Under the pieces are notes generated by a model, which was not told the DNA's origin, ran no database searches, and saw nothing but the letters and a program-made list of their open reading frames with translations. Of a stretch of 64,000 bases of DNA, positions 63,980-64,000 are shown piece after piece (within the stretch, counting starts at the first letter, position 1; each line of letters starts with the position of its first letter). Both the position numbers and the translations under genes were made by a program. This stretch comes from Ruegeria atlantica. Its GTDB lineage: Bacteria; Pseudomonadota; Alphaproteobacteria; Rhodobacterales; Rhodobacteraceae. The stretch covers positions 248,001-312,000 of the forward strand of contig NZ_WQCF01000001.1 of assembly GCF_013032455.1 (NCBI RefSeq), given 5' to 3'.

Positions 63980-64000
63980 GTTATTTTCCATAGTTTCTTG

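Noticed and set aside
1-64000. CRISPR arrays, insertion sequences, prophage or toxin-antitoxin modules
   Set aside because: No regularly spaced repeats, transposase or integrase motifs were found. The RatA-like protein at 57367 is better explained as a COQ10-type quinone-binding protein than as a toxin.

Overview
The window reads as chromosomal DNA from an alphaproteobacterium of the order Rhodobacterales, most likely the Roseobacter group. This rests on gene content and protein style (form II cox cluster, DctPQM with DctB/DctD, a DUF849-aminotransferase pair, an OxyR with a convergent Prx5-type peroxiredoxin, a GTTC-N7-GTTC SOS box) and on moderately GC-rich codon use. No species assignment is attempted. 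The DNA is gene-dense and looks like ordinary core chromosome. I see no insertion sequence, prophage, integrase or CRISPR array.

Layout. 1-5.3 kb: a partial DUF808 membrane protein, two tandem GAPDH genes with different cofactor-pocket residues and a tiny membrane ORF between them, coaD, a two-CBS-domain protein and a LysR regulator. 5.3-13.5 kb: valine degradation in two blocks, mmsA and then isobutyryl-CoA dehydrogenase, 3-hydroxyisobutyryl-CoA hydrolase and mmsB, separated by an L,D-transpeptidase-like protein, a fasciclin protein, a methyltransferase and a carboxylate-amine ligase. 13.6-21.3 kb: a small Gly/Lys-rich secreted protein, uvrA with an SOS box, two identical tRNA-Asp genes, tRNA-Val, a sulfotransferase-like gene, and lon with a heat-shock-type promoter. 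21.7-28.9 kb: an unknown membrane protein, tgt with a nucleoside hydrolase, a stomatin/NfeD pair, Fe-S assembly genes sufT and sufA, tpiA, and a guanidinium exporter preceded by a guanidine-II riboswitch.

28.9-35.4 kb: the C4-dicarboxylate TRAP operon dctPQM with its two-component system dctBD, in which DctD has a degenerate AAA+ domain. 35.4-42.9 kb: a cytochrome P450, an Lrp regulator, the assimilatory sulfate reduction operon (cobA, DUF2849, cysI, cysH, DUF934, fpr) and infC, which appears to start at AUA. 42.9-46 kb: a class III aminotransferase and a beta-keto acid cleavage enzyme divergent from an RpiR regulator. 46-55 kb: a molybdenum hydroxylase cluster (coxM, coxL form II, coxS, molybdopterin-binding protein, xdhC, coxE, coxD). 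55-64 kb: pyrC, an MmgE/PrpD protein, a COQ10/RatA-like protein, hpt, a paralogue of the small secreted protein, an M20 amidohydrolase, lipA, peroxiredoxin, oxyR and a DUF6456-type HTH protein.

The most useful observations are regulatory or concern degenerate domains: shared LacI-type operators at the gap genes, the SOS box at uvrA, the sigma-32-like promoter at lon, the guanidine-II riboswitch, paired palindromes upstream of dctP next to a DctD lacking the GAFTGA and Walker A residues, large palindromes between lrp and cobA, and the non-AUG infC start. I did not find a clear undescribed defence or mobile system.
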